A stretch of 64,000 bases of DNA from an uncultured Eubacteriales bacterium. Its GTDB lineage: Bacteria; Bacillota; Clostridia; Lachnospirales; Lachnospiraceae. A model generated the notes under the pieces. It searched no databases and had not been told where the DNA came from. It worked only from the letters and a program-made list of their open reading frames with translations. Shown in pieces: positions 16,740 through 25,618 of this stretch (position 1 is the stretch's first letter; the number at the start of each line of letters is the position of its first letter). Location: NCBI GenBank assembly GCA_949284175.1, contig CASDVE010000001.1, positions 1 through 64,000 of the forward strand, in the 5' to 3' direction. The translations under genes and the position numbers were made by a program.

Positions 16740-17489
16740 TTATTTTCCTTTACAACAATGTTTGTACTTTTTACCACTTCCACAAATACATGGATCATTT
16801 GGATAAATTTTCTTTTCTGTTCTACGAACATTATGATTTGCTTTTGGAGCCTTTGATGCCATTAAATTCATACGGTTAATATGGATAAAATCATTATAAT
16901 AATTTGTAGCAACTGCCTTTGGCTCTTCTTGTACTACTTCATCAGATTTTTTCTCCTCTTCCATTTGAGAGAATAAATGCTCCATAACACCATGAAGTTG
17001 CTCTTCCATCTTGTCTTCTTCTAATGTGCCATCTTCAGTAGCAGAAAATGCTTTCAACTGTTCATTAACAGCATTCACATCATAAACACTTTCTTGATTT
17101 TGATCCTCTGCTGGACAATTTCCTTTGAATTTCATAACAGATGCAAAAACTTCTTCTTCCTCTAAGACCTCTTCAATGGTTACACGATGTTGACATTGAT
17201 GTTCTAAGTCATATGTATAAGTGAACCATTCTTCCTGCTCCATATAAGAATCGATCAGTTGTTCACTAGCTTTTAGACACTCTCCCTTTCTTCCTTCTCT
17301 GTCACTATCAGAAAGATAGAGCTTTTTATAGTAGAACTCAAACTCATTGGTTTTCTTTCCTGACCATCCCATAACAATGTTTAAAAACTCACTTAATTTT
17401 GAAAATGAAATTCCAGCTGGAACAACACATCTTCTCCAAATTGGTGGCTTTGAATTTTTAATCATAATTTTTAATTGGTATTTTTTCAT
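16740..17489 (-). CDS. PRiA4_ORF3-like protein with SEC-C zinc motif
   Basis: 249 residues. The N-terminal region (about 1-130), with YQLKIMIKNSKPPIWRRCVV and the later W-rich TYTYDLEHQCQHRVTIEEVL, matches the plasmid pRiA4b ORF-3 family. A long acidic linker follows, then a C-terminal SEC-C zinc-binding tail PNDPCICGSGKKYKHCCKGK. The SEC-C motif (CxC...CC) binds zinc and often mediates protein contacts. The biological role of the family is not established. It is probably cytoplasmic. The start has AAGGA upstream. Confidence 0.8.
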   Translation of the reverse strand: MKKYQLKIMIKNSKPPIWRRCVVPAGISFSKLSEFLNIVMGWSGKKTNEFEFYYKKLYLSDSDREGRKGECLKASEQLIDSYMEQEEWFTYTYDLEHQCQHRVTIEEVLEEEEVFASVMKFKGNCPAEDQNQESVYDVNAVNEQLKAFSATEDGTLEEDKMEEQLHGVMEHLFSQMEEEKKSDEVVQEEPKAVATNYYNDFIHINRMNLMASKAPKANHNVRRTEKKIYPNDPCICGSGKKYKHCCKGK

Positions 17490-17642
17490 TGTTCTTATTC
17501 CTTATCCCTATTTATTTTAATCTTTGTGCAAATAAGCCAGAACGAGTTTTCAGAACATATTTTCTAGCTCATAAGAAAGTATAAAACTTTCTGTTTCATT
17601 TTGCAAGTTTTTTTCGAACATAGGTTTTATTTTAATTATTAC

Positions 17643-17683
17643 ACAGAAAAACTGCATTTTTCTTATAGATGAAAAATGCAGTT
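17643..17683 (-). terminator. Terminator downstream of leuS
   Basis: AACTGCATTTTTC (from 17650) and GAAAAATGCAGTT (to 17683) form a perfect 13-bp stem with an 8-nt loop, followed on the minus strand by TTTTTCTGTG. Repeat copy 3 sits between this terminator and the leuS stop. Confidence 0.8.
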
Positions 17684-17702
17684 TTCCATTTGCTTGGAAG
17701 GT

Positions 17703-17767
17703 AAAAGTCAACATTACCTTGTTGACGCCACCCACCAACGTGAGAAACTCATGAAACGTATTTCTCC
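17703..17767 (-). repeat. Structured intergenic repeat, copy 3 (partial, inverted)
   Basis: Minus-strand copy: GAGAAATACGTTTCATGAGT then TTCTCACGTTGGTGGGTGGC and a second hairpin GTCAAC...GTTGAC. The third segment (CTCGTTG..GCGTAAAT) is missing. It lies 36 bp after the leuS stop. Confidence 0.7.
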
Positions 17768-17802
17768 TTGTCTATCACTTAAGACATTCCATACGAAACT
17801 TC

Positions 17803-20211
17803 TTATTTTACAACAATATTGACAATTCTTCCCGGAACATAAATTTCCTTCACGATGTCGCCTTCTAACTTATTGCCAAGAGCTTCTTTTGCTTTTTCGA
17901 TGGCTGTTTCTTTATCAGCATCCGCTGGAATTGTCACAGTACATTTTGTCTTACCCTTGATCTGAACAGCGATTTCCACTTCATCGTCTTTCATCGCTTC
18001 TTCATCATAAGTTGGCCAAGTCTGTTCAAATACGCCATCCGTATGACCTAATTCCTGCCAGAGTTCTTCTGCCATATGAGGAGCAAATGGTGCTAATAAA
18101 ATAACTGCTGTTTCCAGAGTTTCTTTATCTACCCCATCTTTCTTTGTCATTTCAATGAGTTTATTATTATGTTCCATAAAACCAGAAATAACAGTATTTA
18201 AACTAAAACTTTCAAGACGTGTTGTAATATCATATACCATACGGTTACGCTCTTTGATTAACTCTTTGTTTGCCTTCACATTGCGATCTTTGTTATCCAA
18301 TACCATAGAGAAGAAACGATTTAAGAAACGATATACGCCATCAATTCCTCTATCATCCCATTCTGCATCCAATTCTGGTGGGCCAACAAACAACTCATAC
18401 ATTCTTAAAGAGTCACATCCATAATCTCTTACTAGATCATCCGGAGAAACAACGTTTCCTTTTGATTTACTCATTTTAATGCCGTTCTTTCCTGTGATCA
18501 TACCTTGATTAAATAATTTATGGAATGGCTCATCAAAGTCAATCACGCCAATATCATTTAAGAACTTTGTATAGAATCTGGAGTAGAGTAAATGAAGAAC
18601 CGCATGCTCTACACCACCGATATACATATCCACTGGTAAATATTTATCCGCTTTGTCTTTGGAAACAAGTTCTTCCTTATTCTTATTATCCACATAACGT
18701 AAGAAATACCAAGAAGAACCTGCCCATTGAGGCATTGTGTTAGTTTCTCTCTTAGAAGGAGCTCCACAAACTGGACAAGTTGTGTTAACCCATTCTTCAA
18801 TTCCTGCCAGTGGAGATTCTCCTGTTCCTGTTGGTTCATATTTTTCTACTTCTGGAAGTGTTAAAGGAAGTTGATCCTCTGGAACTGGAACCGTACCACA
18901 GTGTGGACAGTGAATAATTGGAATTGGTTCTCCCCAATAACGCTGTCTTGAAAATACCCAATCACGAAGTTTATAGTTGGTTGTTACCTTACCAATTCCA
19001 CGTGATGCTAACATCTGTGGCACATCACGTTTGGCATCTTCTGACTTCATACCGTTAAATTCGCCAGAATTGATCATAACGCCTGGTTCTGTATAAGCCT
19101 CTGTCATGTTTTCAATTTCTTTGCCATCTTTCGCAATGACTTGAATAATCGGAAGATCAAATTTCTTTGCAAACTCAAAGTCACGATCATCATGTGCTGG
19201 TACACACATAATCGCACCTGTACCATAATCAGCAAGTACATAATCTGATAACCAAATCGGAACAAGTGCATTATTTAATGGATTGATTGCATAACTTCCT
19301 GTAAATACACCTGTCTTTTCTTTACTTTGCATACGATCCACATTAGAAATCATAGAAGAACGTAAAATATATTCTTCCACAGCTTCTTTTTGCTCTGTTG
19401 TTGCAAGTGTTTTTGCAAGTTCATGTTCTGGAGCAAGAACCATAAACGTTGCACCATATAATGTATCTGGTCTTGTTGTGTAAACTTTTACTGTTTCTTC
19501 TCTATCCTGAACTGCAAAATCAATCTCTGCACCATGACTTTTTCCAATCCAGTCCGCCTGCATTTTCTTTACTTTTGCTGGCCAATCAAGTTTATCCAAA
19601 TCATCCAATAAACGATCCGCATATTTTGTAATCTTTAACATCCACTGTCTTAAATTCTTCTTTGTGACAGTTGTTCCACATCGTTCACAGCATCCATTGA
19701 CAACTTCTTCATTGGCAAGTCCAGTCTTACAAGAAGGACACCAGTTAATTGGGAACTCTTTTTCATAAGCAAGTCCCTCTTTAAACATTTTTACAAAAAT
19801 CCACTGTGTCCATTTATAAAATTCTGGATCGGTTGTATTTACTTCACGATCCCAGTCATAAATCGCAGAAATTTCATTGATCTGACGTTTAATATTTTTG
19901 ATATTTTCTGCTGTGGAAACTGCTGGATGAACGCCCATTTTAATCGCATAGTTCTCTGCTGGTAAACCAAACGCATCCCATCCCATTGGATGAATCAAAT
20001 AATATCCTTGTAATAATTTATAGCGACTCCAAACATCACTAATAACATACCCTCTCCAATGTCCTACATGGAGTCCACTCCCTGATGGATATGGAAACAT
20101 ATCAAGACAATAGTATTTTGGTTTCTTTCCATCATCAACATTAACCGGATGTTCTTCCCAGTGTTTACGCCATTTTTGTTCAATGGCCTTATGGTTATAT
20201 GGTGTAGCCAT
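17803..20211 (-). CDS. leuS: Leucyl-tRNA synthetase
   Basis: Class I aminoacyl-tRNA synthetase charging tRNA-Leu, 802 residues. It has the HIGH-equivalent HVGH at about 48-51, the CP1 editing domain with the conserved TTRPDTLYGATF, a zinc-like CPSCKTGLANEEV segment, and KMSKSKG. The length is usual for bacterial LeuRS. The start at 20209-20211 was chosen because GGAGG stands 8 nt upstream; an ATG five codons earlier overlaps that site. It is preceded by a T-box leader (20325-20612), so expression responds to uncharged tRNA-Leu. Confidence 0.97.
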   Translation of the reverse strand: MATPYNHKAIEQKWRKHWEEHPVNVDDGKKPKYYCLDMFPYPSGSGLHVGHWRGYVISDVWSRYKLLQGYYLIHPMGWDAFGLPAENYAIKMGVHPAVSTAENIKNIKRQINEISAIYDWDREVNTTDPEFYKWTQWIFVKMFKEGLAYEKEFPINWCPSCKTGLANEEVVNGCCERCGTTVTKKNLRQWMLKITKYADRLLDDLDKLDWPAKVKKMQADWIGKSHGAEIDFAVQDREETVKVYTTRPDTLYGATFMVLAPEHELAKTLATTEQKEAVEEYILRSSMISNVDRMQSKEKTGVFTGSYAINPLNNALVPIWLSDYVLADYGTGAIMCVPAHDDRDFEFAKKFDLPIIQVIAKDGKEIENMTEAYTEPGVMINSGEFNGMKSEDAKRDVPQMLASRGIGKVTTNYKLRDWVFSRQRYWGEPIPIIHCPHCGTVPVPEDQLPLTLPEVEKYEPTGTGESPLAGIEEWVNTTCPVCGAPSKRETNTMPQWAGSSWYFLRYVDNKNKEELVSKDKADKYLPVDMYIGGVEHAVLHLLYSRFYTKFLNDIGVIDFDEPFHKLFNQGMITGKNGIKMSKSKGNVVSPDDLVRDYGCDSLRMYELFVGPPELDAEWDDRGIDGVYRFLNRFFSMVLDNKDRNVKANKELIKERNRMVYDITTRLESFSLNTVISGFMEHNNKLIEMTKKDGVDKETLETAVILLAPFAPHMAEELWQELGHTDGVFEQTWPTYDEEAMKDDEVEIAVQIKGKTKCTVTIPADADKETAIEKAKEALGNKLEGDIVKEIYVPGRIVNIVVK

Positions 20212-20324
20212 ACTCTCTTCCTCCATTACTACTTTTTTACATATTAGAAAATAAAAATTTCTTCTCTGCGAGCTACACGCGATGCTTTTTTATACTATTA
20301 GAAAAGGAATTCCCTATAATATAA

Positions 20325-20612
20325 AAAAAGCCTTACGTCTCCATCTATTATTATAGATATTATAGAGACGTAAAGCTATGATTCCTTACGCGGTACCACT
20401 CTAATTCATGTATGATACATGCACTCATTAAAAGGATTGCTCCTTATCCCACGATAACGGTTGGGTTCCGGGTATGCCTACACAATTCTTCTTCAGCACC
20501 CTGCTCCAAGGTGAGTTCAGTTTCCATTGCCTTCCGTCTTGCACCAACCGACGGCTCTCTTTATGACTCAAAAAACTTACTATTCCTCTTCTACACATTT
20601 TCCTTTATAGCA
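20325..20612 (-). promoter_or_regulatory. T-box leader (leucine) with terminator
   Basis: The minus strand has the T-box core GAGTGGTACCGCG (20389-20401) preceded by a stem I region. A CTC specifier codon candidate lies at 20513-20515 in the context GAACTCACC. The terminator follows: GCTTTACGTCTC pairs with GAGACGTAAGGC (20330-20375), then a run of T. Uncharged tRNA-Leu would favour the antiterminator and allow leuS transcription. Confidence 0.92.
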
Positions 20613-20618
20613 CTTGTA

Positions 20619-20647
20619 ACTGTATCATAATTGAATAAACCTGTCAA
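20619..20647 (-). promoter_or_regulatory. Promoter of the T-box leader and leuS
   Basis: Minus-strand TTGACA (20642-20647), a 17-bp spacer and TACAGT (20619-20624). The -35 overlaps the stop-codon region of the upstream L,D-transpeptidase gene. Confidence 0.7.
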
Positions 20648-22224
20648 GGTGTTAACGTAACATAACATTGTCCTTCTAATTTATGTCCGATTCCATCTTG
20701 AATTGTGACAGTAACAAAATAATAATCCAGATCTTGCTCTTCTATATTGACTACTAGTACGTCATCTGGCTGTTCTTTCTCCATAATATAACCAGTGACA
20801 TGTTGTAGCACAGATTTCTTTACAAAAGCCTCTTTTTCTTCATCGGTCATGTTTGCTTCTGCATAAGAAAGTTTTAAATTTTTAATGCCTTCTAAAGCCA
20901 CATACCTTGGTTCTTTCACTGTATAAGTTACTGTCTTTTTCGTTGTTAAATTAGAATCGTTTGTTACAGAATATGTTACTTTATAAGTTCCTACTTTATG
21001 AGGATTTACTTTACCAGTTACTTTAATGCGATCTGTTAAATCTTTGCCATTGGTTGCTTTTGCTGTCACTCCTTCCATGAGATCAATGGAAGAGCCTGTT
21101 GCAACATCAGTTGTAAAGATAACCCGATCTTTTACACCACTTAATACTGGCTTTTTAAAATCTCCAACCGTAATGGTTACTGTTTTCTTCGTTTTCTTAC
21201 CATCTGGTCTTGTTGCCTGATATGTCAACTTATATGTACCAATTTTATTTGTATTAACTTTTCCACTCACTTTTAAAGTAGAAGTACGATCTGTTCCAGC
21301 TTTTGTCTTGGCAGTAACGCCTTTTAATGGATCGAATGTTTCTCCAAGCTGTACTTTTTTATTCTTAGCGGAAATGACAACTTCGCTATCATCTTTCACT
21401 GTAATCGTCACTTTTGCTGTGTCTTTTCTTCCAATGGCATCTGTGACTGTATATGTCAATTTGTACTTTCCAGCCTTCTTTGTGTTGACTTTTCCGCTCA
21501 CCTTTATTTTCTTTGTGGCATCATTTCCAGCGGTATCTTTTGCTGTAACTCCTTTTAATGGATCAAATGTTTCTCCAAGTTGAATTGTCTTGCTTTTTGC
21601 ACCTTTGATCTCTGGTTTCTTTTTAGCATATGGATTTCTTGAATCGGGATCCGTTGGACACCAATCCGTACGCTTACTCGTATCCAGTTTTAATGCTTCT
21701 GGTTTCCCAAGTGGATCATTTTTAGAAGAACCAGCAATAATTTTCACTTCCGTTCCAAGTGGACAATTATCATAAATCCACTTTGCATCAGCGACTGTCA
21801 AACGAATACAACCATGAGAAGCTGTTGTTCCAAGTTTATTGTATTGGACAACAGAAATGGAATCATTTTTTCCATTTTCATAATACCAAACAGAATGGAA
21901 TAAAATTCCTCCAACCACTCTAGTGCAATACTGACCATAAGATGGACCATCTAGCGTATGCCAGCGGTATTTTGCTGGTGTTTTAAAAGTTCCAATTGGT
22001 GTGGCTACACCGACAGAACATACAAATGCCTTCACAGGATCTTTGTACACACCATTTACTTTCTTCTTATATACAGTTACAACATTTGTATTTTTATTGA
22101 CTTGTATATAATAAGGGGTAGCTGCTTTTACCTGTTCTATCCCTAAAAAGGATGGAGCTATCATGGAAAGAACCATAACCAATACCATGATAAAACAGGA
22201 CAGTTCTCTTACTATTTTCTTCAT
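20644..22224 (-). CDS. Secreted L,D-transpeptidase with Ig-like domains
   Basis: Cell-wall enzyme that forms 3-3 cross-links or attaches proteins to peptidoglycan. Of 526 residues, a signal peptide covers about 1-35 (cleavage near VKAA). A YkuD catalytic domain (about 36-165) includes the nucleophile motif TTASHGCIRLTVADAKW. Then come three bacterial Ig-like repeats of about 80 residues. The first two share the nearly identical QLGETFDPLKGVTAK, showing recent domain duplication. A distinct C-terminal domain of about 75 residues follows. The start follows GGAGG. The repeats probably bind the wall or space the enzyme away from the membrane (inference). Confidence 0.9.
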   Translation of the reverse strand: MKKIVRELSCFIMVLVMVLSMIAPSFLGIEQVKAATPYYIQVNKNTNVVTVYKKKVNGVYKDPVKAFVCSVGVATPIGTFKTPAKYRWHTLDGPSYGQYCTRVVGGILFHSVWYYENGKNDSISVVQYNKLGTTASHGCIRLTVADAKWIYDNCPLGTEVKIIAGSSKNDPLGKPEALKLDTSKRTDWCPTDPDSRNPYAKKKPEIKGAKSKTIQLGETFDPLKGVTAKDTAGNDATKKIKVSGKVNTKKAGKYKLTYTVTDAIGRKDTAKVTITVKDDSEVVISAKNKKVQLGETFDPLKGVTAKTKAGTDRTSTLKVSGKVNTNKIGTYKLTYQATRPDGKKTKKTVTITVGDFKKPVLSGVKDRVIFTTDVATGSSIDLMEGVTAKATNGKDLTDRIKVTGKVNPHKVGTYKVTYSVTNDSNLTTKKTVTYTVKEPRYVALEGIKNLKLSYAEANMTDEEKEAFVKKSVLQHVTGYIMEKEQPDDVLVVNIEEQDLDYYFVTVTIQDGIGHKLEGQCYVTLTP

Positions 22225-22321
22225 AAAGAATTCACCTCCTACACCCTTATTATATTAAAAAAGATTGAAACTTGCAAAGAGTTTTTTGGCATAAACCTAT
22301 CAAACTGATGCCAGATAGAAC

Positions 22322-22471
22322 CTAAGCCCATTGAGGAAGATTCGACACTGGTTCATATGATTGATTCGAACTACAATAGATTCCATTCACAGTAACCTTC
22401 ATTGCAAGACCACTCTTTCCTTTCATCTCATGTTTTGCACCATCAACTTCAACTTCCCATGTCTTTTTTAT
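22322..22471 (-). pseudogene. Short frame with ATA start, internally deleted remnant
   Basis: A 49-codon minus-strand frame begins with ATA at 22469-22471, 6 nt after GGAGG (22478-22482). It reads KKTWEVEVDGAKHEMKGKSG, then LAMKVTVNGIYCSSNQSYEP and VSNLPQWA to a TAG. The beginning resembles a (T)WEVEVDGK.H start of a small beta protein, and the end looks like a complete domain terminus, with the middle apparently missing. It lies in the 341-bp gap between the HD-hydrolase and L,D-transpeptidase genes, where nothing else is visible. It may be a deleted gene or a real micro-protein. Confidence 0.4.
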
Positions 22472-22565
22472 TCAGTACCTCCAAAAAGTTTTCATTGTAT
22501 TATTATAAAAATATCAATATTATAATTTTTTATTTTGGACATGAAAAGTTATTTCCACATACTTG

Positions 22566-23108
22566 TTACATACCATCAAAAATCTGATCGATCAACCGAC
22601 AATATTCCTTGTATGCTAATGTATATTCTAGCTCTTTTAGTCCATCTCTTATCCCCCGATAATACCATGCAATTTTCGATGGATCTTTTTGATTAAAACA
22701 AGTAAAAATTTTATCCCCCATCTTCTCATAATCCCTTAACATAGAACGAAGATTTGCAAGTTTATCGGCTAATGTAATCATTTTTACTTCGATTCTCGTT
22801 TCCGTTTTCAGTCGCTCAATGGTAGCACTTTTTCTCTCCATCCAAGTCTTACTCTTGTCCTCACTTTCCGCCTCAATCAAACGCAACACCCTTGTTCCAA
22901 ATTTTTGTTCCAATACTTCTTTTGTGACGTCTTTACAATCCTCTAATGTATCATGTAAAATTGCGGAAACGATTACTTCTTCATCTGTGATCATTCCTGC
23001 TACGATGGCGGCTACTTCCATCGGATGCAAAATATAAGGAATTGGAACTCCTTTTCTCTTTTGTCCTTTATGTGCCTGTGTTGCAAATTGAATTGCTTCT
23101 TCAATCAT
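22566..23108 (-). CDS. HD-domain hydrolase, (p)ppGpp-hydrolase-like
   Basis: Small protein of 180 residues containing the metal-binding HD fold as in the hydrolase domain of RelA/SpoT proteins: IEEAIQFATQAHKGQKRKGV at the start, His28 in YILHPMEV, HD at 52-53 in AILHDTLED, and DKLANLRSM near 117. Synthetase and TGS domains are absent, so it resembles stand-alone small alarmone hydrolases. Hydrolysis of (p)ppGpp is suggested by family, not proven. The start at 23106-23108 has GGGAG about 10 nt upstream; a longer upstream frame lacks a ribosome site. Confidence 0.82.
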   Translation of the reverse strand: MIEEAIQFATQAHKGQKRKGVPIPYILHPMEVAAIVAGMITDEEVIVSAILHDTLEDCKDVTKEVLEQKFGTRVLRLIEAESEDKSKTWMERKSATIERLKTETRIEVKMITLADKLANLRSMLRDYEKMGDKIFTCFNQKDPSKIAWYYRGIRDGLKELEYTLAYKEYCRLIDQIFDGM

Positions 23109-23249
23109 AAGACTGTTTCTCCCTTCTGTTTTTTTACCACCACTAGACGGCTTGTCCAATTATTTTCCCTCTTGACTTATATTTTTCATAAGACGGTGCA
23201 TCGTTTGCACGCAGTATTTTTTATATGATAGGAAATTCTTTTTCCATCA

Positions 23250-23279
23250 TATAAAAAGGGGCTGTTCTTCACAGCCCCA
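23250..23279 (-). terminator. Terminator of the EF-G-like gene
   Basis: GGGGCTGT and ACAGCCCC (23258-23278) form an 8-bp GC-rich stem with a 5-nt loop, followed by TTTTT on the minus strand, directly after the stop codon. Confidence 0.9.
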
Positions 23280-23283
23280 GAAT

Positions 23284-25371
23284 TTATTTACCTTCTTTTT
23301 CTTCCAACTCTGCAAGAACTTTGCTTTGTACATCGCTTGGCATTTGTTCATAGCGACTAAAACCATAAGAATATTCTCCACTTCCTCCAGTCATAGAGCG
23401 AAGAACAGTAGAATATCCAATTAGGCTCGCCATAGGAATATCCGCTATAATCTCTTGTCTACCATCTTCATATGGATTCATTCCAAGAACACGACCTCTT
23501 CTCTTGTTTAAATCTCCCATGACATCCCCTGTCTGTGTATCATTTACAATAACCTTTATAGACATAATTGGCTCTAGCAAAACTGGCTGTGCTTCCATCA
23601 CACCATTTTTAAATGCAGTAATGGCAGCCATTTTAAATGCCATTTCAGAAGAATCAACAGGATGATAAGATCCATCCACTAACGTCGCTTTTAATCCAAC
23701 AACAGGATACCCTGCTAACGGCCCTTTTAAACAACTTTCTTGAATGCCTTTTTCAACAGCAGGAAAATAATTTTTAGGAACGGCTCCACCAAAAACTTTT
23801 TCCTCAAATACATATGGTTTTTCCAGATCACCAGATGGTTCAAATTCCATATGAACATCACCATATTGACCATGACCACCAGATTGCTTCTTATATTTTC
23901 CTTGTACTTTTACTTTCTTACGAATTGTTTCTTTATAAGCCACTTTTGGTTTTATTAATTCAATTTCTACTTTATAACGATTTAGTAATTTACTTACAAC
24001 AACTTCTAACTGTTGTTCTCCAATGCCAAATAATAATGTTTGACGATTTTCTTTATCATTGACTTCACGAAGTGTCAAATCTTCATCCATCAATTTGTGG
24101 AGTGCAGAAGAAATTTTATCTTCATCCCCTTTTGTCTTTGCAACATATCGCATAAACGTATATGGAATTGGCATATGTACTGGTTCAAATACAATTGGAT
24201 TACTCTTAATGGTGAGCGTATCCCTTGTTTTTGTTTCTGCTAACTTTGCCACTGCTCCAATATCTCCGGCATGGAGTTCAGAAACTTCTATCGGATCTTT
24301 TCCTCGGAAAACATATAATTTTCCGATTTTCTCGTCCATTTCTCTACTAGCATTATATAATGTGTCATCGGGTTTCACAACCCCTGAACAAACTTTAAAG
24401 AAAGAATATTTTCCGATAAACGGATCAACTAAAGTTTTAAATACATAAGCGGACAATGGTTTTTCTTCATCAAAATCTGCCATATATGGTTCATCCGTTT
24501 TTACGAACTTTCCAATTAGTGTACTGCTCTCTCGTTCTGGAGCCGGTAGGTATTTACGAATACAATATAACAACATGCGGATACCATACGTCATAAGACC
24601 AGATCCCATCAACACAGGAATAATATTTCCTTCAATGACATTTTCTCGAAGAGCTGTATTGATTTCCTCTTGTGTGAATTGTTCTCCTTCAAAATATTTT
24701 TCCATATACTCTTCACTTGTTTCAGCGACTGCTTCAAGAAGCATATTTCTACAAGAGATCAAATTATCATCCATAACAGAAATGGTATCACTATCAACAA
24801 AGGTTCCATCTTCCTTGAAAATTCGTCCTGCCATCTTTACAACGTTATTGAATCCAACGAATTTTTCATTCTCATAGATTGGAAGGTAAAACGGAGCAAT
24901 AACATTGCCATATTTCTCTTTTAAAGAGTTAACAATTTTCATGAAATTCGCGTTATCATCATCCATATCTGTTACAAACACAAGACTTGGTAAGTTGTAT
25001 CGCTTACAAAACTCAAAGGCTTTTAATGTTCCAACTTCCACACCAGCTTTACCAGAAATAACGATCACTGCCGCATCTGCTACACTAAGTGCCTCATGAA
25101 CTTCACCACAGAAATCAAAAAATCCCGGTGTATCAAGAAAGTTTATTTTAACACCTTCCCATTCAACAGGGAGCATCGTTGTCTGAATGGAGAACTTGCG
25201 TTTGATTTCTTCTTTATCGAAATCGCTTACTGTTCCGCCTTCTGCAACGGATTTCATTCTGTTAATAATACCAGCTGTATAGGCGATGCCTTCTACTAAT
25301 GTAGTTTTACCACAACCGCCATGACCAAGAATTACCACATTTCGAATGTTTTTTGAAGTATACACGTTCAT
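23284..25371 (-). CDS. EF-G-like translation GTPase (paralogue)
   Basis: 695-residue protein with the full EF-G domain order. The GTPase domain has P-loop GHGGCGKTT (about 16-24) and DTPGF. A beta barrel and domains III-V follow, ending in YSYGFSRYEQMP. The G4 motif that sets guanine specificity, usually NKxD, reads TDMD in FVTDMDDDN. This fits the EF-G-like paralogue group of clostridia rather than the main fusA, which is normally with rpsL/rpsG. The role is uncertain: perhaps specialised translocation, recycling or stress functions. The start has GGAGGAG upstream; a strong terminator follows. Confidence 0.9.
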   Translation of the reverse strand: MNVYTSKNIRNVVILGHGGCGKTTLVEGIAYTAGIINRMKSVAEGGTVSDFDKEEIKRKFSIQTTMLPVEWEGVKINFLDTPGFFDFCGEVHEALSVADAAVIVISGKAGVEVGTLKAFEFCKRYNLPSLVFVTDMDDDNANFMKIVNSLKEKYGNVIAPFYLPIYENEKFVGFNNVVKMAGRIFKEDGTFVDSDTISVMDDNLISCRNMLLEAVAETSEEYMEKYFEGEQFTQEEINTALRENVIEGNIIPVLMGSGLMTYGIRMLLYCIRKYLPAPERESSTLIGKFVKTDEPYMADFDEEKPLSAYVFKTLVDPFIGKYSFFKVCSGVVKPDDTLYNASREMDEKIGKLYVFRGKDPIEVSELHAGDIGAVAKLAETKTRDTLTIKSNPIVFEPVHMPIPYTFMRYVAKTKGDEDKISSALHKLMDEDLTLREVNDKENRQTLLFGIGEQQLEVVVSKLLNRYKVEIELIKPKVAYKETIRKKVKVQGKYKKQSGGHGQYGDVHMEFEPSGDLEKPYVFEEKVFGGAVPKNYFPAVEKGIQESCLKGPLAGYPVVGLKATLVDGSYHPVDSSEMAFKMAAITAFKNGVMEAQPVLLEPIMSIKVIVNDTQTGDVMGDLNKRRGRVLGMNPYEDGRQEIIADIPMASLIGYSTVLRSMTGGSGEYSYGFSRYEQMPSDVQSKVLAELEEKEGK

Positions 25372-25519
25372 AATAGCTCCTCCAATGCTGTTATATTTAG
25401 TCGATATTCAACCATAGTCATATTTTACTAAATTTTTAATCATTTTACAACCTTTTTATTAAAAATTACTAGTATTTTTCTCAAATTTTCTTAACTATTT
25501 ACTTTATCAAATTACAGCG

Positions 25520-25549
25520 TTGACTTTTCGGTAGTATCTAGTGTATACT
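25520..25549 (+). promoter_or_regulatory. Promoter of tyrA-aroA
   Basis: TTGACT (25520-25525), an 18-bp spacer and TATACT (25544-25549), about 70 bp upstream of tyrA. An imperfect inverted repeat around CTAGCTA and GGCTAGCT follows at about 25560-25590. No T-box is seen. Confidence 0.7.
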
Positions 25550-25618
25550 GTACTTATTTCCTAGCTATCTTTACCTAAAACTGGCTAGCTAATAATAACG
25601 ATGAGGAGAAAAATATTA

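Noticed and set aside
17550-17738. Open frame of 62 codons after leuS
   Set aside because: It is made of repeat copy 3 and the leuS terminator hairpin read as codons.
24059-24448. 129-codon plus-strand frame opposite the EF-G-like gene
   Set aside because: Shadow of a conserved gene on the minus strand with no supporting signals.
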